Assembly (NCBI GenBank): GCA_022559845.1
Contig: CM040123.1
Coordinates: 298,208,642 to 298,272,641 of the forward strand
DNA length: 64,000 bases
Direction of reading: 5' to 3'
DNA from: Amorphophallus konjac
Taxonomy: Eukaryota; Streptophyta; Magnoliopsida; Alismatales; Araceae
Position 1 is the stretch's first letter; every line of letters begins with the position of its first letter. Both the position numbers and the translations under genes were made by a program. This document shows positions 43,043 to 55,323 of this stretch, piece after piece. The notes under the pieces are model-generated. The model searched no databases and was not told the DNA's origin. It saw only the letters and a list, made by a program, of their open reading frames with translations.

Positions 43043-44954
43043 TTTCATTCTTGAATTATCTTCTGAAATGCTTGAAATAGTAGTGTCTGCCTGTCTTTGA
43101 ATTTTTTGAATAAAAGATGTTTGATGTTAGAATAAGTACTTGTGCACTGAGTATATATGTTGCTGCACGTCGCGCACAAATAATCTCTTAAGTCGATGCA
43201 TGTTTTACACATAGTCGATGCATGGTTTCACCAGGTGTATAAGTTTTCAGCATGTAGTTAATCCATCTTATGTTTAAACAGCATGGAAGTCGGTGCACCC
43301 TGTGTTCAAGTTGCATGTAAGTCGGTGCATCTTGCATATTACATATGTCAGAGTCGGTGCATCTTAATACCATCTGCATACATAGTCGGTGCATCTTAAG
43401 TCAATACATCATGATGTCAGGGGGAGTGCTGTTGAGTCTGATCTTAGTTCAACTTCTCTTATTCTCTCCTCCCTATCAGAAATTTCTATCTCATGACATC
43501 ATTCACATTCAGTCTATTCTTGAAAACTTTTGAGCTGCTCCTATGCTTCATTGTCTACCTCTATCACTCTGATTGGCTAATAGTCTTGTAACTAGTTCAT
43601 TACTTTGAGCATCAGGCACCTCAATTCCTTTAAGAATCACATGTGCTTCTTGAATGAACTAAAGATTTAATTTTAATAGACTGTAGAGTCTAAGAACTGC
43701 TCTTCAGAAAATAAGGTGATAGAAAACATTTATAGCTCTTAACCTTTGTTTCATGATTTCAATGAAAAGATCTTCACTGTATCTGAACTTTTCAGACTTA
43801 GTGAAGTCTAGGTTGGGAAAACCAGAACAAGTATTGTTTTAAAAAGGTATCTCTGAAAAATTATAAGGGCAACATCAATAAAATCTTTTATGAAAAAGAA
43901 TTGAACAAAGTGGCAGAGCAATGACTGAATTGCACTGAGAAACTGAACCCTCCATTAAGGAAGTGGAGAGGACCTTATGTCATGAGGTGTTTCATGTTAT
44001 CTCTGCTCACATGGTCAAATCTATAGAGCTAGTTTCACTAAGTAACTAGGGGTACTAGCGTCTGATAAACATGTACCCTTAATGTCAAAGGTGTAAATCA
44101 TCTTGGTAGTTTTTGATCAGAAGCAGATATAGTAGTTTATACCTAGTAACTGGGGGTGCTTGCTTCTAACCCACGTGTACACCTAATGTCAACAGCATAA
44201 ATGACACTTGTCTGATCACTAAGTTCAGAATTAGAAGTGAAAAAGAAATGCTGTAACCCTTCGAGTGCAAAATGTCTGAAACATCAATTAGTTCATTTCA
44301 ATACAAATTCAGGTTACTCCCTTGATATTCATTGTTTCTAAAATAAGTAAGATATAGTCTTGACCTAGTCTAGTATCTTCTTGTGACCTAGGTTAATTGC
44401 TATAAACGGACACTATAACCATATTTCAGAAACTTAGTGATTTAACTCTACCTTCTATAACCGTTAAACCTAAACTTACTCAGGAATGCATATTGATTGA
44501 TTCTTATGAATGAAAGTTGTTCATGATATGCTTATATTCGGAATCGATGCATAGAATGTTATCTAGTCTATCTCATCTACCCATCCACTATCTCCCTTCC
44601 TCCTTATTTGCTGATGGCAAAGGGGGAGAGTTTATTGTCTCCCTCATCCTTCCTTATGACATAGGGGGAGAGATTACATTCTGGTGGCAAAGGGGGAGTA
44701 TGCTTAAAGGAGAGTCTCTCTATGTGTTTAGGGATAGAGTCTGTAATGGAGTTTGAGAGAAGGGAAGAGAGAGAGTCAAAAAATTCAGGGGGAGCGCATC
44801 TTAAAGGATTCATTCAGGGAGAAAGTCTGTGCATAGTGTCTGCACTTGCATGTATGTCATCTGACTGTGATTAATGTCTCATCAAAATACATCATTTCAT
44901 TGTATTCATTCTTTGGGTTGCCATCTGGGTTGCCATCATCAAAAAGGGGGAGAT
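43043..44954 (+). other. B 3' non-coding region with site array and polypurine tracts
   Basis: No env-like gene is visible. From about 43180 to 43410 it holds eight or so 'agtcggtgcatc' or 'agtcgatgcatg' cores like those in the LTR arrays. Further on there are repeated AGGGGGAG tracts (near 43418, 44620, 44660, 44690, 44790). The final tract CAAAAAGGGGGAGA at 44940-44953 is the polypurine tract before the LTR. Confidence 0.7.
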
Positions 44955-46885
44955 TATTGGGACTCCTCTAGTTTAATAAGCAGTATGTGTACTGCTTTGT
45001 GCTGAAATGTTTTGATGATTGACAAATAGTTGTTTTGATAATTAGCAACAGTATTGGTTGACTTCGTTAATTGCATAGTTGCCTTTGTTAACTTTATATT
45101 GACATTATGATGTGTGTATTTTGATGACTTTTATATGTCAGATAATCATATAAATGGTGTCTGCATGTTTACACTTAGGGTTTGCATTAGAGTGAAGTCG
45201 GTGCAATACCAAGTCAGTCTACATTGAGTTCGTGCGTAGAGTGCATTTCCAGCACATCAAGTTCGTGCATGCATATATAAAGTCGGTGCAAGCCATGTTG
45301 CTGCACACGATTAAGTCACTGCAAAGGTCATTCATGCATTATGTAAGTCAATGCATTGGTAGTTGTTGCATGAGACCAAGTCCGTGCAGGCTTTGTTCAA
45401 GGCACACTAAGTCGGTGCAACATTTCTTGCTGCATGCTATCAAGTCAGTGCAACCCTTGCTGCTGCACATGACCAAGTCAGTGCAACCCTTGCTGCTGCA
45501 CATGACCAAGTCAGTGCAATGCCATTCATGCATTAGGTAACTCGGTGCATAAGAGCTCATGTACTCATCGCTTGCACATTAAGTCTGTGCAAGTCAAGTA
45601 TGTTGCAGAAGTAAGTCTGTGCAAGTGCATGCATGCTGCATAATAAGTCTATGCATATATCATTTGCTGCATAGCAAAGTCTGTGCAACTCTTGATTCTT
45701 GCATGTGCAAAGTCCGTGCAAGACTGCTCTCGACATTCGTAGTCTGTGCATCAGTTCAATGTGGGAACACTTGACTCCGTGCATATGTGTTCATACGTTA
45801 TATCGAGTTTGTGAAGTCTGTGCAAATTTAGTTCAAGTATCTAATTAACTCTGTGCATCTTTCTACTATCTTTCAGATTGTTTCAAGCTGACATTAAGTC
45901 TGACCTTGACAGGATAATTGCTCGAGGAGTTTAAGAAAGACACGTGATCCAAGAATGGAGGAGGTGCCAAGATGATGCCACGTGGTCTGACCACTCCCGA
46001 TCTGGATAAGGCTTTGGGCGGGAATTGTGGCGAGCACACGCCCTACCTTCTACTGCTTCCTATAAATAAGGAGAGTGTTCTTCAAGAGAAGATTGATCGT
46101 GATTGTGACATTGAGAGAAAAAAGAGCAGAGAGAGATAGAGCCAGCACGATCCATAAAGAAGAAAAATAGAAAGCTTTGAGAGGAGAGTCTGTGAGAAAT
46201 TTGTCAGAGTTCAGTATATCAGTTTCCAGGTTCAGAACCGGAACTGATCTTGCTCATTGTTGAGCTACATTCCCTTCGTGGGTTTTGATTTTTCATCTTG
46301 TTTCTTTTCATTTTTATAAACTCTTGTTCAAGCTGTTCGTCAGTGGAGCTAAAGCTGTAATTCCTCAGCGGGCAGAGGTGTGGTATCCTCTGGACGGGTG
46401 AAGCTGTTATTCCCCAGCGGTTGTAGAGGAGGATTCCTCTGGTCGGCGTAAGCTGTAAGGCCCAGCGGTTTTAGGATTTTTACCCCAAAGTTGTGGATCA
46501 GCGAGTTAAGCTGTGCATCAGCGGGAAACCACACTCTGGTTAGAGTGTGAGGTGGACGTAGATCTCGGGTTTGAGGTCGAACCACCTTAAAAATTCATTG
46601 TCTACTGTGTGATTGCCTTGTGGTTTGTGCTGATTTCCATTTCGTTTCACAGCTCAGTACATGAATGCTTGAGACCGTCTTTGTGCTGATCGTCTAGTCT
46701 TGCCATAGTTTGGTTGCGCTTAAGTGTTCTTCTTCATCCTACAGCAGCTTGATTTTATTCCGCAATTGTTTCTGATGTAGTTAGTTTTTATTGGGTGATC
46801 GATCTATTCACCCCCCTCTAGATCATCAATAGAGTCTTGCCTATTGGTATCAGAGCATACCATCTTAGATTCATTTGACTCATCA
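44955..46885 (+). repeat. B 3' LTR, 1931 bp
   Basis: Starts TATTGGGACTCC (first bases changed from TGTTGGG) and ends GACTCATCA. Array at 45195-45860, TATAAATA at 46061-46068, 'ttcacccccctctagatca' near 46807, internal primer-like TTGGTATCAGAGC near 46843, then ATTTT (46886-46890). The 5' LTR without H is colinear with it. Confidence 0.9.
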
Positions 46886-46890
46886 ATTTT

Positions 46891-48720
46891 GAGGTCCTAG
46901 CTACATTTGAGCTATGAACAAATGAAAATTTCAATTTGTTTTCGAATGACTGTTTGTTGACTTGTGTGTAGCCTAGCCCTTCTTTCTGAAAATTCACTTT
47001 AATACCCAAAAGTTTGTTCAAGTTTTCTTTTCCATCCACAAACTTATGCAATGAATTATTCAAATCATGGATTTCAGATTCATGATATGAAATGTGGAAT
47101 TCATAGCTAGCAATCTCTTCTTCACAGGAAATAACTATGTCATTCAACATGGCATTACCAGTTTTGTAGCTTTCTTTTTCCTACTTTAAAACATGAAGAT
47201 TTTTAGATAAGTCATTTTCAACATCAACTATGAATTTTCCCTTTTCATGATCAAGTAATCTCTCAGACATGGCTCTATTTAATTCTTTCAGTTTTTCATT
47301 TTCTTGCATGAGCTCATTATTCTGAATCAGTTCATTTACCAATTTCTAATCGCTTTCCATTAACTATAGTTTATCTTTTGAATTTTGTTTGTCTTTTTCA
47401 AGCTCAAAAATTTTATCTAGCAATTCTTTATTTTCTCTTCTTAAGGAAGCAGTTATTTCTTTATGTAACTCAACATCACGCAAGCATGCTTCATTCACTT
47501 TTTCTAAATACTCAAGTCTAGTAGCAGTAGAGTCATCATGACCTAAGACATTGATTTTCTTTTTCAATTTTTTTCTTTTCTAACATAATCATATAGATCA
47601 ATTATTTCAGTAAGGGCATTCTCCCAATCATCAGTAGTAAAGTGTTCAAATGAAGATGTTACCTCTTCTTCATGCTCATTGGCCATTAAGCGAAATACAA
47701 TGACTCTCTCTTCTTCAGCCGAGGTATCATCATCATCTTCTTCCTCACTGCTCCATGTGCAGAGCATAGCCTGGGGCTTCTTCCCTTTGGCTTTGGTGCT
47801 CTTCTTCATCAGTTCAGGGCAGTCTCCCCTCATATGCCCTGGTTTCTTGCACTAAAAACAAACAATGTTGTTAGTTTTCTTATTTTGTCAGATTTGAAAT
47901 TTGAAATTCTATTTACCTATTGGGATCTCTTCTTCTTTAGATTCTTACCTCTCCTTCTTAGGAACTTTTTAAACTATTTAGTGAGGAGGGCCTAATCACA
48001 GAAATTTTCCAGATCTGAGAGATCCTCGGAGTCCTCACTGGTTTCTTCAATGCTCTCTGAAACCTTGAGAGCCACTTATTTCTTTTTATTGTGGTCCTCC
48101 TCATTTCTCTTCAGATTAATCTTGTAGGTCATCAATGACCCAATCAGCTCATCCACTATCATAGTGGACAGATCTTTTGAATCTTCAATTACTGTGGCCT
48201 TGGTGTGCCACGCTAGTGGGAGTGACCCGAGGACTTTCCTCACAAGTTCATTGTCAGAATAATCCTTACCAAGAGCCTTGAGACTGTTAGTCAGTTGAGT
48301 AAATCTAGCATACATCTCAGAGATAGTTTCATCATGTTTCATCTTAAGCATCACGTAATCAAAACTGAGCATATTGGCCTTAGTGGCCCTTACCTGAGAT
48401 GTTCCTTCATATATCACCTCAAGCAGATTCCACATGTCTTGGGCTGATGTGCATGCTGACACCCTCGAGGGTGGATGGCATAATGCATCGCATTCAAAGT
48501 GCTCCAATTAACTGTGGATTGGCGAATCTGCTATCTGGTCAAGGTATCTTCATCTTTCGGGAGAGCATAGGGACCTCGATCAATCACTATCCACATCTCG
48601 TAGTTCTGAGCTTGGAGGAACACTTGCATTCTGTTCTTCCAATAAGAATAGTTAGTTCAATCAAAGAGGGGTAGTCTATTAATGGAGTATCCCTTGGCTA
48701 GAAAACTACGAGGAAGCATC
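46891..48720 (-). pseudogene. gag: X gag, N-terminal and central piece
   Basis: Minus-strand SIRE-like Gag. From the right: a start near MLPRSFLAKGYS (48700), a stop in the next residues, YWKNRMQVFLQAQ, then the UBN2 core at 48507-48076 with MWNLLEVIYEGTSQVRATKA and VDELIGSLMTYKINL. A knuckle CF-C-KKPGHMRGDC with a stop between its first two Cys (47860 region) is followed by acidic stretches (47833-47564), a coiled-coil (47567-47364, 47150-46960) and LLGIKVNFQKEGLGY, matching LGSKVNFRKEGLGY in B. The piece ends at the right target duplication of B. It is the same protein family as B gag but clearly a different copy. Several stops make it a pseudogene. Confidence 0.85.
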
Positions 48721-50280
48721 TCAGTGGATCTCCCTAGTGTTGACACATGTTTTCAGCCTGCAAGTTGAGTTTATTCTCTTATTCATTCTTCATGATGCTC
48801 CGAATTATCCATTGTTTTGGGATCTTCTTTGACCATATTTTGAGTCATTTCTTGGTCATTTTTTGAGCCTATTAAGCTTTGGAGGCTTTTATCTTTGATT
48901 CCCCCACTTTCGGGTCACGTTCGGGCCTTTTGGAGCATCGAACGGACGTTCGGATGAACCCTGCACAGCTCTCTTGACGAGGTCTCCTAGTAGACCACGT
49001 TCATGAGCATGCGGTCCCCTAGGAACCGTGTTCACCTTTTTTGTTATTTTTTTACTTATTAATTCCACTCTGGACACGGTTTCCTAGGAGATCACATTCA
49101 TGAGAATGCAATCCCCTAGGAGACTGCATTCACCCATTATATTTTTATTTATTTTTATAATATTTTATTTGTATTTTTAATAATGACATGGCCACGGTTT
49201 TATGGAAATCGTGACCATAAGGCCATGGTTTCCTACAAACCGCGTTCTCAAATCTTCTCTCTCAGGACTGCATCGACCCTGTGGGCCTCTGGCATCGACT
49301 CTAGTTGACTCTTCATAGCCGTGGTTTTAGAATAAACGCGTTCATGAAGAAGCGGTTGCTCCATAAACCGCGTTCTCGAACAGAGTCATACACACCCATG
49401 GCTCGATTTTCTTTGCCTGAGGACTCTCCGGGAGTCCTTGTTTGCACCAATTTCGATGGAGATAGCCCTCCACCTCGACTATTATCCCTTCTGGGGTATT
49501 ATCCCCACTATTAACTCAAGGATTAATCAAGATATATCCCTATTTTTAGGTGTTTATCCTCTATTTTGACCTAGGGTTTCTAGGTTTTCTATAAATAGTC
49601 CCTGTTCGTAGTGCGTGAAGAGGGGAAGTTTGCTGATCTGGGGTGAAGCCATGCCGCACCGCCGACCTACTTCTTCGAACCCAGGATGTTCAGAGGAGTA
49701 TTAACTCCATTCTCCACGTTCAAGGGCTTCTTTTCCTTGTTCCTTCTCTTAGTTATTCGTCCTCCATTTCTCTATTTTATCACTTTCTGTAATTTCTGCA
49801 CTTTCCTGCACTTTTTCACATTTTGCATGCACGTTTCTCACAGTTCTACTACATGTTATTTCCTCCTCTTTGCTCTATTCTTATCACAATATACACACCT
49901 TTTATTTGCAACCGTTTACAGGGGTTAAAAACCCTCTCCCGATGCATTTTCCCTCAATTTCTATACCTACTTTATGCACTCGGGATAGATTTTGCACATG
50001 CATAGTCTAATGGGTTTTTCCTCTTGTGTCTGTCTTTGTTTTATAGGAGAGCATGAATAGAACGTGAGGCCCTCTTCTTCTAACCGGCTAGAAGGAGAGG
50101 AGGTGCTATCCCACAAGGTTCCCCGCGTCCCTTTTCTCACGCGATCATGTTGTAGCGGTCCCTCTTTGGGCCGTGTCTTTTCTACCTCCTTTTCTAAGGT
50201 ACGCAGCACCCCTACTATCTTCTTTTGATCCTTTTAGCGCTGTTATACATGGTGGTGATCACAGTTTATTTCCTTATCTT

Positions 50281-50285
50281 CATAG
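50281..50285. repeat. Target duplication CATAG of element C, left copy (right copy 62400-62404)
   Basis: CATAG precedes TGTAGATTTG at 50286 and follows GTGTCAACA at 62399. It defines C exactly and rejoins the D LTR. Confidence 0.9.
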
Positions 50286-52277
50286 TGTAGATTTGTTTTT
50301 TTAATTAGGTTCCTATCCCGCCCCATTTAAATACATACATGCATAAACATGTGAATCAAAGATAAAGGGGATGAAAGGATGAGAAATAATAACCATGATC
50401 GCCACCAAGGTTCCAACAACGCCAAAGGATAAAGAAGTGTAAAGAACGGCGCCGTGTACCTTGGAAAGAAAACTTGATCGCGTTTGAAACGGGGTGCGGA
50501 AAATTTTTGGATTCGAACCTCCTCTCCTTCCAGCCGGCTAGAGGAAGAGGGCCTCACGTTGTATTCATGCTCTCCTGCAAAACAAAGATGAAACACAAAG
50601 GCAAAAATCCATTAGAACATGAAGTGTAGAAATCTGCCCAAAGTGATAAAATAGCATGAATAAAAGGGGGAGAACGCACCGGGGGGAGATTTTTAACCCT
50701 TGTGGAAGGGTGGAAAAGATAGGTGGGTGTGTTGCGCATGCATGAGATTTGAAATCACGAGATTTGATTGAGAGAATAGAGAGAAAACGTTGATGCAAAA
50801 CGGAGAAAAACGCATGTGTAGCAGAAAAGTGCAAAAAACTGTAATGATTTATGATTTTGAGGAGAAGAGAACTAAGAGTGTAGACCATGAAATCAAGCCC
50901 AGAATGATGCAATAGAAAACTAATACTTCCCTCTTCAAGCCAAGGTTGAAGGATTGAGTCGGCGGTGCAGCATGGCTTCGCCCCACGTCCGGAAAGAGCC
51001 CCCCGTTGCGACTGCGAACTGGGCAATTTTTATAGAGTTTTGTAAGAAAGCCTCATCTTCTTATCATGATTCCTGGAGATAGAGTCCAAAATAAATCGAG
51101 TTCTTTAGATCAAACTCGAGATAATACTAAGGACAAGAGATAGGAACAAACGGGGATCAATTCGGAGGAGGATTCTAGAAGATATGGCTCTTGGAAGGTA
51201 GCCCCGGAGCCTTATCTGCAGAGTTTTAGTTGAACAAGGATACTTAAATCCTGAACTTGCGACCCAGCTCCCGAGAGATATAGCCAATGAAATTCGGAGT
51301 TCTTTAGACTGAATTCAAGATAATACCAAGGAGAAACCATAGGAACAAACGGCGCTCAATTCGGGGTAGAATTCAAGAAGTTATGGACTCTACAAGAGGG
51401 CCACGGCGCACAAAAACGGAGCAGAGTCCAACAAGAATTGGACTCTCAGGTGTGTGTAACGGTCTATCGTAAGACCGTCAGAGTGATGTAACGGACTAGG
51501 GTAGGTCCGTCACACTCTGGGGGTCGAACGGGACGATTTCGTGCAAGTTTGGATGTAACGGTCTACTGTAGGACCGTCACATGGACTCTGACGGTCTTAC
51601 GATAGACCGTTACACTGATGTAACGCACCTACACTAGACCTTCACATCGATGAAGGAAAATTCTGGGCAGACTGCGCGCGACTTCAGAATTTGAAGCGTA
51701 GCTGTCAAACGGGGCAGAACTAGTGAAAGTGGTAGAAGAAGGAATTGTAGATAACTGAGAGAGGAACAACTTTCATGAAGAAAGAAATTTGAGAAAATGA
51801 TTGGAAGAGGGAGAAAATGGGGCTGGAAGAGAGATGAAGATTCTGGGATGTTGGTGAACAGCACAACCTGCTGGAAAAATGCAAATAGCTCACAATCGGG
51901 GCAGAACTGGCCAACGGTGTAGAAGAAGAAATTGTAGATCTTTGAAAGAGGAACAACTTTGGTGAAGATAACTTTTTGAAAAGAGGAACAAAAGAAGATG
52001 AAAAAGGACCACTTTCAGGACTGCACAACGAGAGAGAGCCGATTACTTGAGGGAAGCCGGCCTAAATGGGCCGAAAGTCGACTTGGAAGTCAGAAGTTGA
52101 TAAGAAAAGCTCCGGGGCTCTAAAAAAATCATGATCTCCAAGACTCAAAGGATAGGGAATGGTAAAAATGGGCTCAAAATCCATCCAAGGAAGCTCCAAA
52201 ATAATGGCTAATTCGGGACATCAAAAATGATGAATAAGAGAAATGACACAACTTGTGGGCTAAAACGGGTGTCAACA
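50286..52277 (-). repeat. C 3' LTR, 1992 bp
   Basis: Minus strand: starts TGTTGACACCCG, ends ACAAATCTACA. TATAAAA box complement at 51028-51034. Exon-like block at 50460-50574. The hairpin array is at 51459-51620: arms ACGGTCT/AGACCGT around ATCGTA (51459-51478) and related pairs near 51556-51580 and 51590-51612. Confidence 0.9.
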
Positions 52278-53399
52278 GATGCCCCTCCTTGACGTCCGCT
52301 TTGCAAGGGAATGAGCGAAAGCGACGCGAAGGTGAAATGGAAAGGAGATGGAGCGAAAGTGACAGCGACGTGAAATGGAGATGAAGCGGAGATGAAGCGG
52401 AGAGAACTGATAAGCGGGCATCAAGGCAAAAAGACACCCGTCATAACCAACAAGTGATAGGAATTCTCCTGAAAACGCCGAACGCACCACCTGAAATGGA
52501 TGACAAGGATGAGACATGTCTGGAGAACTAACTAAGGGAGGGGAAACATGACCAGCCTCATCGGGGACACAATCCACGGACAATGAGTGGGTCGGAAGGA
52601 AACACAACATAAGAGCTGGAAAAGGAGAGATAAGAAAACTGAGATAAAATCCAGATAGGAATCACGCTGGACAACCAGACCAAGCGGCAAGATCAGAAAA
52701 ATCGTTTGAATTCAGAGTGGAATGAGGAATCTCTTATCCAAGTGAATTGAAGTGCAATTAACCATTACTGAGGAGAAATCGTTGAATGGATCACGAGGCA
52801 TGAGTGCTCAAAAATGACATGATGCATACTGGGCTAAAATAAAGAAATCATTAAAACGAATGCAAAGAAAGATAAAATAGAAAGTACTCAAGGATAATAT
52901 TGCTAGACCGAGCAAGACAGGGTCAAGAGTCTTCTTGCAACCACGGCGTGCGAGACATAGTCCATCGTCCCCCACTCGACTCAACCGAGCGGCCTATCCA
53001 ACGATTAACCGTATGCTCCTAGATCATCATCATTTTTATTAAAGGGGAACATCAGATCCCAGAACACACGGGCAACCAGCCGGTCCTTGAGAGGCTATAA
53101 TAACGTAAATACCATATAGTAATGCAACAATGAGAAGGGATAGAGAGCCATACCTGACTTACCTACCAAGCGAAACGGCATTTTTTTTTGAATTTTTGAT
53201 TTCTACTTTTTATGGATTTTCATCATAAGACAACAACCACATGACATGACATGATGTGAACATGAACAAATATGAACGAGCATGACATGAACATAACATA
53301 ATAAGATAAATATGAACAAAACATGGCACAACATAGCATAACGAAGATGGATGAAACATAACACACAAACAAATGGCAAGCATGCATGCGACTAAAGGC

Positions 53400-53650
53400 A
53401 CGGTGGGACAAGACAACATGCACACGGTGCGACAGCACACGCAGTGGTATAAGGACATGGTGGGACAAAGACACGTGGGACGACAATACCACGGAGAACA
53501 AAGACACATGTGATGAATGACTCGGCGGGATAGGGACACGTGTGACGAATGACACGGTGGGACAAAAGATACGACCAACACGAGAGGACATAGACACATA
53601 TGACAAGGACACATCGGGACAAAAGACATGGAGGACCATAGACATGATAA
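53400..53650 (-). repeat. C: 'gtgggacaaagacacgt'-type minisatellite
   Basis: About eight to ten degenerate units of roughly 30 bp combine 'gacacgtgtgacgaatgac' and 'acggtgggacaaaaga'. It is the counterpart of 21700-21960 in A. Confidence 0.7.
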
Positions 53651-53949
53651 AGATAACAAACACATTCTTCAATCAAAGCCCAAGATCAGATGAAGCGGAA
53701 CCGCCAGGTTCAAAATCGTGGGACAATGCCCTCTCATGGAGACATGATTAAGCAGATAAGCAAAAGCTGAGAAAGCCATGAGCTTCAGAATAGATCCAGA
53801 GATAGGATTGAAGAGATGAGAACATATCGAATAACATGAGCATGAGACAGAGCGAATGATAGAGCAAGGAAAGCATGAACCTGCAACCTGCAGCCTGCAC
53901 ACTTAGCAAACAGATTACGTATATGTCCTCAAGATAAAAATAAAAGGAA

Positions 53950-54160
53950 CAAAAGAGAAGTATTTTTGGATTTTTGTATTTCTGATTTTTTTGCCATATT
54001 CAAATTTTTGGGATTTTTTGACATATTTGATTTTTTTGGATTTTTAAAATATTTGATTTTTTTTGGAATTTTGACATATTTGTTTTTTGGAATTTTGATA
54101 ATATTTCATTTTTTTAGATTTTGATAATATTTCATTTTTTTGGATTTTGACAAAGCAATC
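53950..54160 (-). repeat. C: T-rich minisatellite
   Basis: Variants of 'tttttggatttttgacatat' are repeated about six times; the counterpart in A is at 21236-21390 with the same period near 25 bp. Confidence 0.7.
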
Positions 54161-55323
54161 TGCAACACCCAAAGACGGGCTCAAACTACTGGCCAGGGAT
54201 CGTCGTTCCTACCCCTTTCATTAAAAACTTCCCTTAAGTAGGGCGTGCATGTTAGGGTGACTTACCATAACCAACCGCCTCTAAAGAACGGTGCCCCTAC
54301 TAAGGCCATACCCGGGATACAACTCAGCCTAAGAGGGAGAAATAGAAGAAAAATTGGAGACAAGCTTTATGCAGGATGGGAGACATCAGGACTTGAATTC
54401 CTTCCAGGGCACCACCCCTCAAAGAGTAGGTCTGTTGCGCCGGGGCTTTGTGTCTTTGATTTTGAGACCCATATTTATCAGGCATGCATGCGACCGGGCT
54501 CATGACGTCCCGCGGGGAACTGTACTGCCACTCTTGCCATGCCTTTGATTTATAATTTTCTTTTGATTCATCATTGATTTTGGTAGCCCTTATTGGCTAG
54601 ATATTGCATGAAAGCTCATTTTTGAGGGTCAAGACTACCCCTATTTGAGACCTCTCTCGTATTAGGGAGCGCATAGGTTGGTCATCTTATCCATCAATCT
54701 CTTGCCCCTGCACTTGGCTGAGTAGAGAAGAGAAAAAGGCCTTTGTGCATACCCATGGTATGGCCAAAGCAGCAACGGTGTTACTCAGAGAGATCGGCTA
54801 TGGCTTGCCGTGAAGTGTGTGAAAAACCCATGCTCAAAGGTCACCCTCAACGATCGGGGAATGAACTGGACTCCCAGGGTGGAGCTATCACTGGCCTAAG
54901 GATGCTACAGAAGCGAACTCATTTTAAATGAACTAAGTAAATTTCTAAAAGCCACTTAACCATGTTGAGGAATAGCATTATAACCATGTGTAGAAATAAT
55001 AGAAATAATGAAAATGAAAGCATGTTTCTTTGCTCAAATTAAAGATACCTTTGTAAATCCATGGCGTGGAAACCGGCATCCTGAAGTGATCTCGATCATC
55101 GAGCTTTGAGGAGCGCGAGTAACTTTGTATTCCTTGCTTGTCAGGATGAAAGGGATGAAAGGAGAGCAAAGGATTAGATTCCTCGACATAGAGGAGTAGC
55201 AGACATCATACAGGACGAAGAAAGGATAAAAAGGAAAAGAGACGAGGGCTAGAACTCCCTCGTTAAGGCATAGAGGCCCTGATAACAAGGAACCAATTAC
55301 GGAAGAAATCAGATTAGCTGAGA

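Larger units (their letters stand above)
27217..46885 (+). mobile_element. Element B: full-length SIRE/Maximus-like copia element, interrupted by H
   Basis: Both LTRs (27217-37409 with H removed; 44955-46885), primer site (37412), gag, pol, a non-coding 3' region and a polypurine tract are present in the usual copia order. Target duplication ATTTT flanks it at 27212-27216 and 46886-46890. The lineage is inferred from the long coiled-coil gag, the gag-pol spacing, the long 3' region with AGGGGGAG tracts and the LTR end phrase. Gag has a stop and a frameshift, pol has ten in-frame stops, and the reverse transcriptase active site is changed, so B cannot move on its own. Confidence 0.9.
8275..48737 (-). 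mobile_element. Element X: SIRE/Maximus-like copia retrotransposon on the minus strand, split by A and B and lacking pol
   Basis: X reads right to left. Its gag starts near 48720, continues to 46891, resumes at 27216-27042 after insertion B, resumes again at 13174-12823 after insertion A, and is followed by a non-coding 3' region (12822-10220), a polypurine tract and an LTR (10205-8275). The join is supported by the target duplications of A (ATATT at 13175-13179 and 27037-27041) and B (ATTTT at 27212-27216 and 46886-46890), which flank the two intruders exactly. No protease, integrase, reverse transcriptase or RNase H is found between gag and the LTR, so about 4 kb of pol has been lost. The 5' LTR lies beyond D and outside the window. 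Confidence 0.8.
52278..55323 (-). other. C: non-coding region between the second coding domain and the 3' LTR
   Basis: Colinear on the minus strand with the A region 20044-25579 without S, so conserved in the family but without coding potential that holds in both. A polypurine tract AAGGAGGGGCATC ends at 52278. Minisatellites lie at 53400-53650 and 53950-54160. The open frames at 53210-53680 read across the minisatellite and are not believed. A splice-like CTTCTGTAG lies near 54908. Confidence 0.65.

Noticed and set aside
46838..46850. Primer-like TTGGTATCAGAGC as evidence for another element starting after the B 3' LTR
   Set aside because: The 5' LTR of B has the same inner copy before its true end, and ATTTT target duplications flank the longer form. 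The site is therefore inside the LTR.
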